Shown: positions 7,838-15,988, numbered from the stretch's first letter. The stretch: DNA of 25,078 nucleotides from UBA8437 sp003445035 (GCA_937901285.1 CALCHI010000034.1:1-25078); one strand, 5' to 3'. Notes: generated from the letters alone by a model not told the origin. Translations and numbers: made by a program.

Positions 7838-8578
7838 TCAGATTGTGACCGGTTTCTTCAATTCTAGCGCATTCGCCCGGGACCGGCCACGAGCGGGAAT
7901 CGGCAACACGGGCCTGGCCCAACGGCGGACGACGGGATGCTGATCCGACAGTATCCCCCGCTGTCCCAGCAGTTCGGCCAGCCGCTGACGTGCCAGTCTC
8001 AGGCGGCTCTTGCACGTCCCCAGCGGAATCTCCAGGACCGTGGCGATCTCGCTGAGCATCATGTCGGTCTGCTCGACCAGGGTCATCACCAGCCGCTGCT
8101 CTTCGGGAATCTCGAGAATCAGCTCGCGAATCCGAGCCACATTCTCGACCGACGCGACATGGTGGTCGGGACGCGATCTCGCCGATGCTCCATGATCGAA
8201 TTCCAGTGTTTCGACCACCATCACGTCGCCGGTCCCGTCGAAGACCCGCACCGAATGAACCAGTGCGTCGCGGGACATGTCCCGGACCGAGTCGACCAGG
8301 AGATTGCGGGCGATGCGAAACAGCCAGCCGCGAAACCGGCCACACGGGATGTAGTTCCAGGCCTTGCTGGAAACCCGCAGCAGCGTCTCCTGTGCAAGGT
8401 CTTCGGCAAGGTGCACGTCGTTGGTGTTGGCTATGAAGAATCGCTGAAGTGGCTGTTCGAACGCGGCCACCAGAGACTCGAACGCCGCAACGTCCCCCTG
8501 CTGAATCCGAACCATCAGCCGATCGGGATCAACCGTCACCGGAACGTCGGCGGGTCCATCCGTGTCACTGCTGAGCAT
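7838..8578 (-). CDS. sigma-70 family RNA polymerase sigma factor (ECF-like)
   Basis: A 246-residue sigma factor. Region 2 spans about residues 23-100 with DVHLAEDLAQETLLRV and FRGWLFRIARNLLVD. Region 4 spans about 148-205 with IPEEQRLVMTLVEQ and the helix-turn-helix IATVLEIPLGTCKSRL. There is no region 3 or region 1, as in ECF sigmas. A linker of about 45 residues and an Arg/Pro-rich tail of about 37 residues after region 4 make it longer than a minimal ECF. I chose ATG 8578, which has GGAG 9 bases upstream; a TTG three codons earlier overlaps that site badly. No anti-sigma gene is adjacent; the downstream partner is the PspA-like gene. The divergent gap upstream holds a repeated motif at 8637 and 8689. 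Confidence 0.92.
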   Translation of the reverse strand: MLSSDTDGPADVPVTVDPDRLMVRIQQGDVAAFESLVAAFEQPLQRFFIANTNDVHLAEDLAQETLLRVSSKAWNYIPCGRFRGWLFRIARNLLVDSVRDMSRDALVHSVRVFDGTGDVMVVETLEFDHGASARSRPDHHVASVENVARIRELILEIPEEQRLVMTLVEQTDMMLSEIATVLEIPLGTCKSRLRLARQRLAELLGQRGILSDQHPVVRRWARPVLPIPARGRSRANALELKKPVTI

Positions 8579-8636
8579 CGATTTCAACTCCGCGGCTTGC
8601 AGCCATCCTCAAGGTCGGATTCTGTTTGGTGACTCG

Positions 8637-8698
8637 GTATAACCGGCAAACGGGTGTCCCGCATTCGGTGCCGCCACCCGACCCGGGAGTATAACCGG
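8637..8698. repeat. two copies of GTATAACCGG spaced 52 bp apart in a divergent promoter region
   Basis: Identical 10-mers occur at 8637-8646 and 8689-8698, between the sigma gene (-) and the LarA-like gene (+). The first copy is part of an inverted repeat, CGGT-ATA-ACCG (8635-8645). The offset of 52 bases is close to five helical turns, so both would face the same side of DNA. Each contains TATAAC, which could instead be a -10 element, although no good -35 sits upstream of either. The repeat is seen directly; a regulatory role is inference. Confidence 0.4.
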
Positions 8699-8747
8699 AA
8701 TCACGACAAGTTTGACGGCCGCCTGCCTCCAGAAGTGCCCCAGACCG

Positions 8748-9992
8748 GTGAGCAAACCCAACCCCCTCACAGTTGACGTGCGATATGGCCATGCCGGCCG
8801 TTTGGCATTGCCGGTCGATGCCGATCGACTGGTCGCCCGCCGTGAGGCTCCCGAACAACTCGAAACGCTCGAATCATCAATCCGCGGCGTGCTGGCCACA
8901 CCGCTGGACTTCCCGCCACTTGAACAGGCCGTGATTCCCGGTGACCACATCGTCATCGCCCTGGACGCCGACACGCCCGCCGCCGAAACGATCCTGGCCG
9001 CAATCTGGGACGTGCTGGCTCTCAGAGACGTCGAACCCAGCGACGTGCTGGTGCTGCAACCGCGGAGTTCACAGCCCGGGGCGACGGCCGATCCCCGCTC
9101 GGCTTTGCCCGGAGATGTCGCCGAGCGGATCACGTGGCAAATCCACGATCCCGACGAGGCCGAGGGTGGACAGTACCTGGCCACGTCGTCGTCCGGAGAG
9201 CGAGTGTACCTGGCCGGCGAGTTGATCGCGGCAGACCTCGTGATCCCGGTCGGGCCGGTCGCCTTCGACTCGGTGCTCGGTTACCGGGGCACCCACAGCG
9301 TGCTCTATCCCGGGTTGTCCAATGCCGAATCGATCACCCGGGCACTCGGAGAGGGCCACCGGGAACTGGAACCGGCCGACCAGCGGCCGCTCCGGCAACT
9401 CGTCGATGATGTCGGCTGGCTGCTGGGCGTCCAGTTCTGCGTGCAGGTCGTACCGGCAGCCGGATCGGGCGTGGCCGGCGTGTGGGCCGGGTGCCCCGAA
9501 TCTGTCTTTCAGGCAGCCCGGGTGTGTCTCGAAGAAGCCTGGCGGGTCGAACTGGAAGAACGCTCGGATATCGTCGTCGCCTCGATCGAATCCGATGCCG
9601 GCGGACACGGGTGGAGCCAGGTCGGCCGGGCCCTGGCAGTGGCCCGCAACCTGGTCACGCACGAGGGGCGGATCCTGCTGCTGACCGACCTCAACGAAAC
9701 ACCCGGTGACGGCCTGAAACTCATCCGGGGTGCCGATACCCCGTCCGAGGCACTCTCGCCACTGAAGTCCCTGGCACCCGCGGACCTGGTGCCCGCCACC
9801 CAGTGTGTCGAGGCGGCCGACTGGGCCCGTGTTTACCTGCTGAGCCAACTCGACAGTGACCTCGTCGAAGACCTTTTCATCACGCCGCTGGAACACCCCG
9901 ACGAAATCGGCAGGCTGCTCGAATTGCCCGGGCAGTGCGTGATCATCGAAAACGCCCAGCACGCCTACGGAAGAATCCGGGTCAGCGAGTGA
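8748..9992 (+). CDS. lactate racemase LarA-like (DUF2088) protein with degenerate active site
   Basis: A 414-residue protein with the LarA two-domain layout. The N-terminal domain contains the cofactor-region homologue AFDSVLGYRGTHSVLYPGL (about 172-190), which aligns with the AGYSGGRKSVLPG-type loop of LarA. The C-terminal domain runs from about 255, with SDIVVASIESDAGG and GRILLLTDLNETPGDGL. True LarA uses a nickel pincer nucleotide bound to Lys184 and needs His108 and His174; here the aligned positions are Ser184, a Ser/Arg region and Asp174, so lactate racemisation is unlikely. GTG 8748 is preferred to the TTG at 8712 because the family homology starts at once after it; there is no strong ribosome-binding site. 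It is transcribed divergently from the sigma-factor gene. The fold assignment is firm, the function unknown. Confidence 0.82.
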   Translation: MSKPNPLTVDVRYGHAGRLALPVDADRLVARREAPEQLETLESSIRGVLATPLDFPPLEQAVIPGDHIVIALDADTPAAETILAAIWDVLALRDVEPSDVLVLQPRSSQPGATADPRSALPGDVAERITWQIHDPDEAEGGQYLATSSSGERVYLAGELIAADLVIPVGPVAFDSVLGYRGTHSVLYPGLSNAESITRALGEGHRELEPADQRPLRQLVDDVGWLLGVQFCVQVVPAAGSGVAGVWAGCPESVFQAARVCLEEAWRVELEERSDIVVASIESDAGGHGWSQVGRALAVARNLVTHEGRILLLTDLNETPGDGLKLIRGADTPSEALSPLKSLAPADLVPATQCVEAADWARVYLLSQLDSDLVEDLFITPLEHPDEIGRLLELPGQCVIIENAQHAYGRIRVSE

Positions 9993-10003
9993 TCGCCAGC
10001 CGG

Positions 10004-10033
10004 TTGATCCGTCCGGCCAACCCCGGCTAGACT
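10004..10033 (+). promoter_or_regulatory. candidate sigma70-type promoter for the Gfo/Idh/MocA gene
   Basis: TTGATC at 10004-10009 and TAGACT at 10028-10033 are 18 bases apart, each matching four of six consensus positions. They lie in the 169-base gap before the ATG at 10162 and would leave a leader of about 120 bases. Confidence 0.38.
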
Positions 10034-10161
10034 GGACGGTCACCCTTGATGACAATCGCGTCCGCGGGGCGGGTCAAAGACGACCACGACGTTCGCCCCC
10101 GGGACCACCAAAACGACAAGACACAGACACCTCGATCCACAAGTCACAGGAGATCCGGACG

Positions 10162-11613
10162 ATGGCACAAAAGACACGTCGCGACTTCCTCGAACAATCC
10201 ATGCTGACTGCCGCCGCTGCGGCCGTGGCCGGAGCCCCGACCTTCGTGCCGGCGGCGGAAAAGCAGTCAAAGAGTCCCAACGAGCGACTGCAAGTGGCGG
10301 TCGTCGGCGTCCGTGGGCGTGGGCAATCGCACCTGAGTGCCTTTTCTCGTCGGAAGGACACCGAGGTCGTGGCCGTCGTCGATCCCGATGAAGCCATCGG
10401 ACGTCAGCGAGCAGAAAAGGTCGGCAACAGCTCGGGCCGCAAGCCTCAGTACCTCAAGGACATGAGGAAGGCCTTCGAGGACAAGTCGATCGACATCGTG
10501 TCGATTGCCACCCCCAACCACTGGCACGCCCTGGCCGCCATCTGGGCCATCCAGGCCGGCAAGGACGTTTACGTCGAGAAGCCGGTCAGCCACAACGTCA
10601 GCGAAGGCCGACGGATCGTGCAGGCCGCCCGCAAGTACGGCAAGATCGTCCAGACCGGCACCCAGTGCCGCTCGATGGGTGGCACCATCCAGGCCATCGA
10701 TCACGTCCACCAGGGCAAGATCGGCAAGGTCAGTGTCGCACGCGGCCTGTGCTACAAGCGGCGCGGCTCGATTGGAGCCCGCGGCAAGTACAAGGCCCCG
10801 GCCAGCGTCGACTACAGCCTGTGGCTGGGCCCCGCGGCCGAGAAGACTCTCAGCCGACCCCGTTTCCACTACGACTGGCACTGGCAGTGGGACTACGGCA
10901 ATGGTGACCTGGGCAACCAGGGCATCCACCAGATGGACATCGCCCGTTGGGGCCTGGGTGTCGACCACATTGGACACTCGGTGCGCAGCTACGGTGGACG
11001 GCTGGGATATGTCGATGCCGGTGATACGGCCAACACCCAGGTCAGCATCCACGACTACGGCGACAAGCGGTTGGTCTTCGAGGTCCGTGGCCTGCCGACC
11101 GACCGGCTGAAAGGCGCCGGCGTGGGCGTGATCTTCGAAGGCTCCGAAGGCTATGTCGTGCTCTCCAGCTACAACGGCGGAGCCGCCTTCGATCCCGAGG
11201 GAAAGATGGTCAAGAAGTTCAGCGCCGGTGGTGATCACTTCGCCAACTTTGTCTCGGCTGTCCGCAGCAGGAAGCACACCGATCTCAACGCCGACATTGA
11301 GAACGGCCACCTCTCCAGCGCCCTGTGCCACCTCGGCAACGTCTCCTACCGCCTCGGCCAGGCCATCTCGGTGGCCGACCTGCAGAAGCGGTTCGACGGC
11401 GACGACGAGGCGACCGCGACGCTCGGTCGGGTCGTCGGCCACCTGGCCGGCAACAAGGTCGACCTGGCCTCCCAGCAGTTGATCGCCGGCCAGTCCCTGC
11501 AACTGGACCCGAAGAAGGAAATCTTCATCAGTTCGGGATCCAAGCAGGCCAACCCGCACCTGACGCGCGAGTACCGCAAGCCGTTCGTCGTGCCGTCGGC
11601 CAACGACGTCTAG
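10162..11613 (+). CDS. Tat-exported Gfo/Idh/MocA family oxidoreductase
   Basis: A 483-residue NAD(P)-dependent sugar-oxidoreductase-type protein. Residues 1-35 are a twin-arginine signal: TRRDFLEQS with Arg6-Arg7, an Ala-rich core, then FVPAAE. The Rossmann domain starts at VAVVGVRGRGQSHL (about residue 46) and includes ATPNHWHALAA and the diagnostic EKP motif with Lys140 (DVYVEKPVSHN). The second domain holds WHWQWDYGNGDLGNQGIHQMDIARWGLG, a block typical of the large planctomycete subgroup. Family members oxidise, reduce or epimerise sugars and inositols; the substrate is unknown, as is how a secreted enzyme gets its nucleotide, although such enzymes can carry it tightly bound through Tat export. 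AGGAGA lies 8 bases before the ATG. The gene ends in a strong terminator. Confidence 0.94.
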   Translation: MAQKTRRDFLEQSMLTAAAAAVAGAPTFVPAAEKQSKSPNERLQVAVVGVRGRGQSHLSAFSRRKDTEVVAVVDPDEAIGRQRAEKVGNSSGRKPQYLKDMRKAFEDKSIDIVSIATPNHWHALAAIWAIQAGKDVYVEKPVSHNVSEGRRIVQAARKYGKIVQTGTQCRSMGGTIQAIDHVHQGKIGKVSVARGLCYKRRGSIGARGKYKAPASVDYSLWLGPAAEKTLSRPRFHYDWHWQWDYGNGDLGNQGIHQMDIARWGLGVDHIGHSVRSYGGRLGYVDAGDTANTQVSIHDYGDKRLVFEVRGLPTDRLKGAGVGVIFEGSEGYVVLSSYNGGAAFDPEGKMVKKFSAGGDHFANFVSAVRSRKHTDLNADIENGHLSSALCHLGNVSYRLGQAISVADLQKRFDGDDEATATLGRVVGHLAGNKVDLASQQLIAGQSLQLDPKKEIFISSGSKQANPHLTREYRKPFVVPSANDV

Positions 11614-11636
11614 AGACCGGCAAAGGGGACAAACCA

Positions 11637-11679
11637 GGGGACCGGCTTTCGCCGCCAGGCGAAGCCGGTCCCCTTTTTT
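11637..11679 (+). terminator. strong intrinsic terminator with repeat-like flanks
   Basis: The left arm at 11637-11653 pairs with the right arm at 11658-11673 over 16 bp with one bulged T and a 4-base loop, followed by six T (11674-11679). It lies 23 bases after the oxidoreductase stop and separates that gene from the DUF1573 gene. Just upstream, AAAGGGGAC (11622-11630) could alternatively pair with GTCCCCTTT (11668-11676), and GACCGGC is repeated at 11615 and 11640. Confidence 0.85.
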
Positions 11680-11746
11680 CTTCTTGAGCCGACTCGGCGA
11701 TTCCTGCTACAAGCCCGACCAGCCGGGGGGCTTGAGGAACCGTCCG

Positions 11747-12553
11747 ATGTCCGCGACGAACACTCCCGTTCCGACCTCCCCCGGGGCGATCACCTGGTGC
11801 CTGTTGGCACTGCTGCCGGTGGCCACCGCCGTCGGCTTCGATGCCGCCGGTCCCCGGCCGCAACCGATCGTCTCCGGCTCCGATCACCGCCCGGGCCTCG
11901 CCTTCGACCAGTACCTGGTCAACCTCGGACAGGTTCCCCCCCAGGCCGAACACCGCGCATTCTTCGCCTTCACCAACACCGGTTCGACACCGGTCCGGGT
12001 GACCGCCCTTCACCCCAGTTGTGGGTGCCTGGATCCGAAACTGCCCAAGGCCACCTGGGAACCGGGAGAACGGGCCGTGTTCTCCCTGAAAATTCTGGCC
12101 ACCCGCGAGCCGCCCGGGCCCAAGGAATACACGGTTCGCGTCGAATACGACGACGGCCGGCCGCGGGAAACCCTGCTGCGGCTGAAGGTGAACCTGCCCG
12201 AGCAGAAGCTGGTCGTTTCGCCCAAGGCCCTGATCTTCTACCAGAACACTCCCGACCCGATCACCCGCCCAATCACCCTCTCCCGTCATCACGTCAAGCG
12301 GCTCAGCGTCCTCGACGTCTCCACGTCTTCCCCGGTTGTCCAGGCCGTGATCGGCCGAGACCGAATCGACGCCGACGGCCAACGGACGGCCGAGGTGCTG
12401 GTGACCGTCGGAGCCGTGCCGCCGGGCAAGCACCAGGCGTTCGTGGAGATCGCCACCGACGACCCCGACTACCCCGAGGTGCGTGTGCCGGTGCTGGTGA
12501 TGGGTCCGGCAGCAGCCAAGTCGGCCGCCCGAAATGCCGAAAAGAAGAGATGA
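11747..12553 (+). CDS. DUF1573 domain protein, exported
   Basis: A 268-residue protein. The N terminus holds a hydrophobic signal-like segment (ITWCLLALLPVATAVGF, about residues 15-31). A DUF1573 immunoglobulin-like domain follows, with the FTNTGSTPVRVTALHPSCGC block (about 84-103) and then WEPGERAVFSLKI. A second beta-rich segment covers residues of about 165-255. DUF1573 proteins are common and numerous in planctomycetes and Bacteroidetes, sit outside the cytoplasm and have no known enzymatic activity; the SCGC cysteines may form a disulfide. ATG 11747 has GAGG 9 bases upstream. An in-frame TTG at 11684 would start beside the terminator T-run and is rejected. The basic tail (KSAARNAEKKR) is unremarkable. 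The DUF1501 gene follows after 101 bases. Confidence 0.87.
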   Translation: MSATNTPVPTSPGAITWCLLALLPVATAVGFDAAGPRPQPIVSGSDHRPGLAFDQYLVNLGQVPPQAEHRAFFAFTNTGSTPVRVTALHPSCGCLDPKLPKATWEPGERAVFSLKILATREPPGPKEYTVRVEYDDGRPRETLLRLKVNLPEQKLVVSPKALIFYQNTPDPITRPITLSRHHVKRLSVLDVSTSSPVVQAVIGRDRIDADGQRTAEVLVTVGAVPPGKHQAFVEIATDDPDYPEVRVPVLVMGPAAAKSAARNAEKKR

Positions 12554-12565
12554 CACGGCACATCG

Positions 12566-12606
12566 TCGCCACGACCCGATTCGGGTGATAAGATGGGATA
12601 TCGGGT
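12566..12606 (+). promoter_or_regulatory. candidate promoter with an inverted repeat in its spacer, before the DUF1501 gene
   Basis: TCGCCA at 12566-12571 and TAAGAT at 12589-12594 are 17 bases apart. In the spacer lies the inverted repeat ACCCGA-T-TCGGGT (12574-12586). A further TCGGGT half-site begins at 12601, 20 bases after the first. The arrangement resembles a promoter with an operator, but each element is weak. Confidence 0.3.
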
Positions 12607-12654
12607 CGACCGCGTCCACCCGCATCATCACACGGTCCTCATTTCGGCACTCCG

Positions 12655-14574
12655 ATGATCAACATCGACGGCAGCACACAACGAGGGTTCTGCGACGGGA
12701 TCTCCCGCCGTCGGATACTCGAGGTCGGCTCGCTGGCAACCGCCGGCCTGGGACTGCCCGGAATGCTGGCTCGCCAGGCTGCCGCGGATCCCGACGGCAA
12801 CCCGACCTTCGGCCGCGCCAAGCGGGTGATCCTGCTGTTCATGTGGGGGGGACCGGCTCACCAGGACACGTGGGACATGAAGCCCGACGGACCGGCCGCC
12901 ACCCGCGGGGAATTCCGCCCGATCGGAACCAACGTTCCCGGACTGCATGTCAGCGAACACCTGCCGTTGGTCTCGCGGCACGCCGAAAAACTGGCCGTCA
13001 TCCGCTCGGTCGGCCAGGAAGACAACAATCATTCGACCGGTGCTCACGCCGGCCTGACCGGTCGCAAGCACGAGCTGAAACAGGAGTCGTTCAACGCCCG
13101 GCGATCCGACTTCCCGCACTTCGGCTCGGTGCTCAGCTATCTCCAGCCCAACCGGGGCGGCCTGCCGACGTTCGTGGCACTCCCGGAGATGATCCACACG
13201 ACCAACGGCGCGATCACCCCTGGACAGGGCGGCGGACTGCTGGGACGACGCTTCGACCCGTTCCAGATCACCGAACACCCCGACCGGCGGGACTTCTCGA
13301 TCGAGAGCCTGAAGTTGCCCGAGGGCGTGGGACTGGGCCGAATGGCCGGCCGACGGGCCCTGCTGGAAGGCGTCGATCGTGTCGCCAGGCTGGCCGATCG
13401 ATCCAATTCGAGCCAGTCGCTCGACCAGTTCTACCAACGCGCCCTCGACATGGTGCTTGCCCCCAAGGCCCGGCACGCCTTCGACCTGTCCAGTGTCCCC
13501 GAGGACGAACGGTGGCGGTACGGTTACCACGCGTTCGGACAGGGCGTGCTGATGGCTCGAAGACTGGTCGAAGCCGGAGTCAAGCTGGTCACCGTCTACT
13601 GGCACCGCGAACGCAAGACCATCGATTCGAGCTGGGACACGCACCTGCTGAACTTCACCGAACTCAAGCACCGTCTGCTGCCCTCGGCCGATCGCCCCAT
13701 CTCCGCCCTGCTCGAAGACCTTCAGGCCTCGGGGATGCTCGATGAGACGCTGGTGATCTGGAACAGCGAATTCGGCCGCACGCCAAAGATCAACAAGAAC
13801 GCCGGCCGCGATCACTGGGGTCCCTGCAACAGCGTGGTGATGGCCGGAGGCGGCGTGCCCGGAGGGCAGGTCTTTGGAGCCACCGACGAACAGGCCGCTT
13901 ACCCCACCTCCGAAAAGGTCAACCAGGACGATATCGCGGCAACGATCTATCACCTGCTGGGTCTCGAGGCCGAGACCCGAGTCCGCGATCGGCTCAACCG
14001 CCCTCACGCGATTGCCCTTGGTGAACCGATCCACAAGCTGCTGGGCGGTCATTGCCGGGTCGAACCGACTCGCGACCCGACCCCGCGGATCCACGTGCCC
14101 AGCATCGGCCCGTTCGAAACGATGCTCAAGGAAAACGGCAACCGCTTCCTGTGCCTGGAACCGGGCAACGCCGACAACGAGACCCACTGGGCGATCAAGG
14201 GCCTGGCCCGGCCGTCGGCCGGCAAGACGGGCCGATCCCTGGGCGAATCGGCCGCCACGTTGACCTACAAGGGCATCTTCTGGAACCACCTGGACTACAC
14301 CAACGTGTTGATCCGCTGGTCGGGTCCCACGACCCTCGAGGGTGTTTCGCTCTCCCTGGCCGGAAAACCGGTGCCGATCCCCAAGGCCCCGGACTCCGCC
14401 AAACCGGCTGCCGTCTGGCAGATCCCGATTCCCCAGGGACTTGTTCCCTCGATCCCCACCGGACCGGACAAACTGGTCGTTTCGCTGACCGCCCCCGGGC
14501 GACGGCTGACCGGCTTTGCGGTCACCGGTGATCCCGTGCGGGACATGGTGCTCGAGCGATTCGACATCGCCTGA
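12655..14574 (+). CDS. DUF1501 domain protein with C-terminal beta-rich extension, Tat-exported
   Basis: A 639-residue protein. It starts with a twin-arginine-type signal (SRRRILEVG, residues 17-25, then GLPGMLARQAAA). The DUF1501 domain follows to about residue 465: VILLFMWGGPAHQDTWDMKP, the DNNHSTGAHAGLTGR block, an HRERKTIDSSWDTH block and EFGRTPKINKNAGRDHWGP. These are the sulfatase/phosphatase-like core motifs; the catalytic function is unproven. Family members usually end near residue 430-490, but this one continues for about 174 residues from His466 with a beta-strand-like, aromatic segment (GIFWNHLDYTNVLIRWSGP, later PGRRLTGFAVTGDP) that I do not recognise. The gene follows DUF1573 by 101 bases, with a possible promoter between. 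It ends in TGA, 113 bases before hemL. Confidence 0.92.
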   Translation: MINIDGSTQRGFCDGISRRRILEVGSLATAGLGLPGMLARQAAADPDGNPTFGRAKRVILLFMWGGPAHQDTWDMKPDGPAATRGEFRPIGTNVPGLHVSEHLPLVSRHAEKLAVIRSVGQEDNNHSTGAHAGLTGRKHELKQESFNARRSDFPHFGSVLSYLQPNRGGLPTFVALPEMIHTTNGAITPGQGGGLLGRRFDPFQITEHPDRRDFSIESLKLPEGVGLGRMAGRRALLEGVDRVARLADRSNSSQSLDQFYQRALDMVLAPKARHAFDLSSVPEDERWRYGYHAFGQGVLMARRLVEAGVKLVTVYWHRERKTIDSSWDTHLLNFTELKHRLLPSADRPISALLEDLQASGMLDETLVIWNSEFGRTPKINKNAGRDHWGPCNSVVMAGGGVPGGQVFGATDEQAAYPTSEKVNQDDIAATIYHLLGLEAETRVRDRLNRPHAIALGEPIHKLLGGHCRVEPTRDPTPRIHVPSIGPFETMLKENGNRFLCLEPGNADNETHWAIKGLARPSAGKTGRSLGESAATLTYKGIFWNHLDYTNVLIRWSGPTTLEGVSLSLAGKPVPIPKAPDSAKPAAVWQIPIPQGLVPSIPTGPDKLVVSLTAPGRRLTGFAVTGDPVRDMVLERFDIA

Positions 14575-14687
14575 GCCCCGCTCGACGGGCCGCTCACCCC
14601 TGTCCGCCCCCATTGCGTTCGGCCTTGGCACCCCGGACAATCGCCCTTTCCCCCGATTGGCTCCCCGGGCCCCCCACCGAGACACCC

Positions 14688-15986
14688 ATGACGACTCCTT
14701 CCCGAGACAAAAGCCAGGCCCACTTCGTTCGTGCCCAGCGATCGATTCCCGGTGGAGTCAACAGTCCGGCCCGAGCTTTTGGCTCCGTCGGTGGCGACCC
14801 GCTGATCATCGATCGCGGCGAGGGAGCCAGCCTGTGGGACATCGACGACAACCGGCTGATTGACTACGTCGGCAGTTGGGGACCGCACATCCTGGGACAT
14901 CGGCATCCGGAGGTGATCGAGGCGGTCGAGGCGGCGCTGGCCAAGGGGACCAGTTTTGGTGCCCCCACGGCTCTCGAGACGGAACTGGCCGAAGAGGTGA
15001 TCGCCGCGGTGCCGTCGGTCGAAAAGGTCCGCATGGTCAACTCGGGAACCGAGGCCACCATGAGCGCCATCCGGTTGGCCCGCGGTCACACCGGTCGCGA
15101 CAAGGTGATCAAGTTCGCCGGATGCTACCACGGTCATGTCGACAGCCTGCTGGTCGAGGCCGGATCGGGTGCGCTGACGCTGGGCGTTCCATCCAGCCCC
15201 GGTGTTCCCGCCGGCTGCGCTGCTGACACCATCGCCCTGGCCTACAACGACGCGTCCGGACTGGCAGCGACAATGGACGAGATCGGCGGCGAGGTCGCCT
15301 GCGTGATCCTGGAACCGGTGGTCGGCAACATGGGCGTTGTCGCTCCCGCCGACGGCTTCCTGGAGGCCTGTCGAGAATTGTGCACCGCCCAGGGATCCCT
15401 GCTGATCTTCGACGAGGTGATGACCGGATTCCGAGTTGCCTACGGAGGAGCCCAGTCGCTGTTTGGTGTCACGCCCGACATGACCACGCTGGGCAAGATC
15501 GTCGGCGGTGGCATGCCGGTGGGAGCCTACGGCGGACGTGCCGACATCATGAACTCGATTTCGCCCGACGGCCCGGTCTACCAGGCCGGAACGCTCTCGG
15601 GGAATCCCCTGGCCATGGCCTGCGGCCTGGCCACTCTGAAAGTGCTCCGCGAGCAGGATCCCTACCCGCGACTCGAAGAATTGACGTCCCGGCTGGTTGA
15701 CGGGCTGGACACCGCCGCCACCGATGCGGGACTCGACCACGTCGTCGCACGAGTGGGCAGCATGTTCACCCTGTTCTTCAACCCCGAACCGGTGACCAGC
15801 TACGACGTCTCGGCACGCAACGACACCGAGCGATTCGCCGCCTACCATCGCGGGATGCTCGACCACGGCATTTACCTGCCGTGCAGCCAATTCGAAGCCA
15901 ACTTCGTTTCAGCAGCCCACACCGACCAGGACGTCGATTCCACGATCGCCGCCGCCCGGGAGGTGCTGGCGGGAATTGCCGGTTAG
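14688..15986 (+). CDS. hemL: glutamate-1-semialdehyde 2,1-aminomutase
   Basis: A 432-residue class-III PLP aminotransferase that converts glutamate-1-semialdehyde to 5-aminolevulinate, the committed tetrapyrrole precursor of the C5 pathway, in the cytoplasm. Family blocks are IPGGVNSPARAFG near residue 20, MVNSGTEATMSAIRLARG near 115, CYHGHVDSLLVEAGSG near 145, FDEVMTGFRV near 240, and the PLP-binding Lys270 in TTLGKIVGGGMPVGAYGG. The length matches E. coli HemL (426). ATG 14688 is chosen because the protein core begins right after it; a 25-residue upstream extension is non-homologous. No hemA or hemB lies nearby. It converges on the aldolase gene with 10 bases between stops. Confidence 0.96.
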   Translation: MTTPSRDKSQAHFVRAQRSIPGGVNSPARAFGSVGGDPLIIDRGEGASLWDIDDNRLIDYVGSWGPHILGHRHPEVIEAVEAALAKGTSFGAPTALETELAEEVIAAVPSVEKVRMVNSGTEATMSAIRLARGHTGRDKVIKFAGCYHGHVDSLLVEAGSGALTLGVPSSPGVPAGCAADTIALAYNDASGLAATMDEIGGEVACVILEPVVGNMGVVAPADGFLEACRELCTAQGSLLIFDEVMTGFRVAYGGAQSLFGVTPDMTTLGKIVGGGMPVGAYGGRADIMNSISPDGPVYQAGTLSGNPLAMACGLATLKVLREQDPYPRLEELTSRLVDGLDTAATDAGLDHVVARVGSMFTLFFNPEPVTSYDVSARNDTERFAAYHRGMLDHGIYLPCSQFEANFVSAAHTDQDVDSTIAAAREVLAGIAG

Positions 15987-15988
15987 GC

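Noticed and set aside
12628..14685. 685-codon open frame antisense to the DUF1501 gene
   Set aside because: Long antisense frames are expected in this GC-rich codon usage; no family motif is present.
14295..15890. 531-codon open frame antisense to hemL
   Set aside because: hemL is unambiguous on the plus strand; the antisense translation is Gly/His/Gln-rich and featureless.
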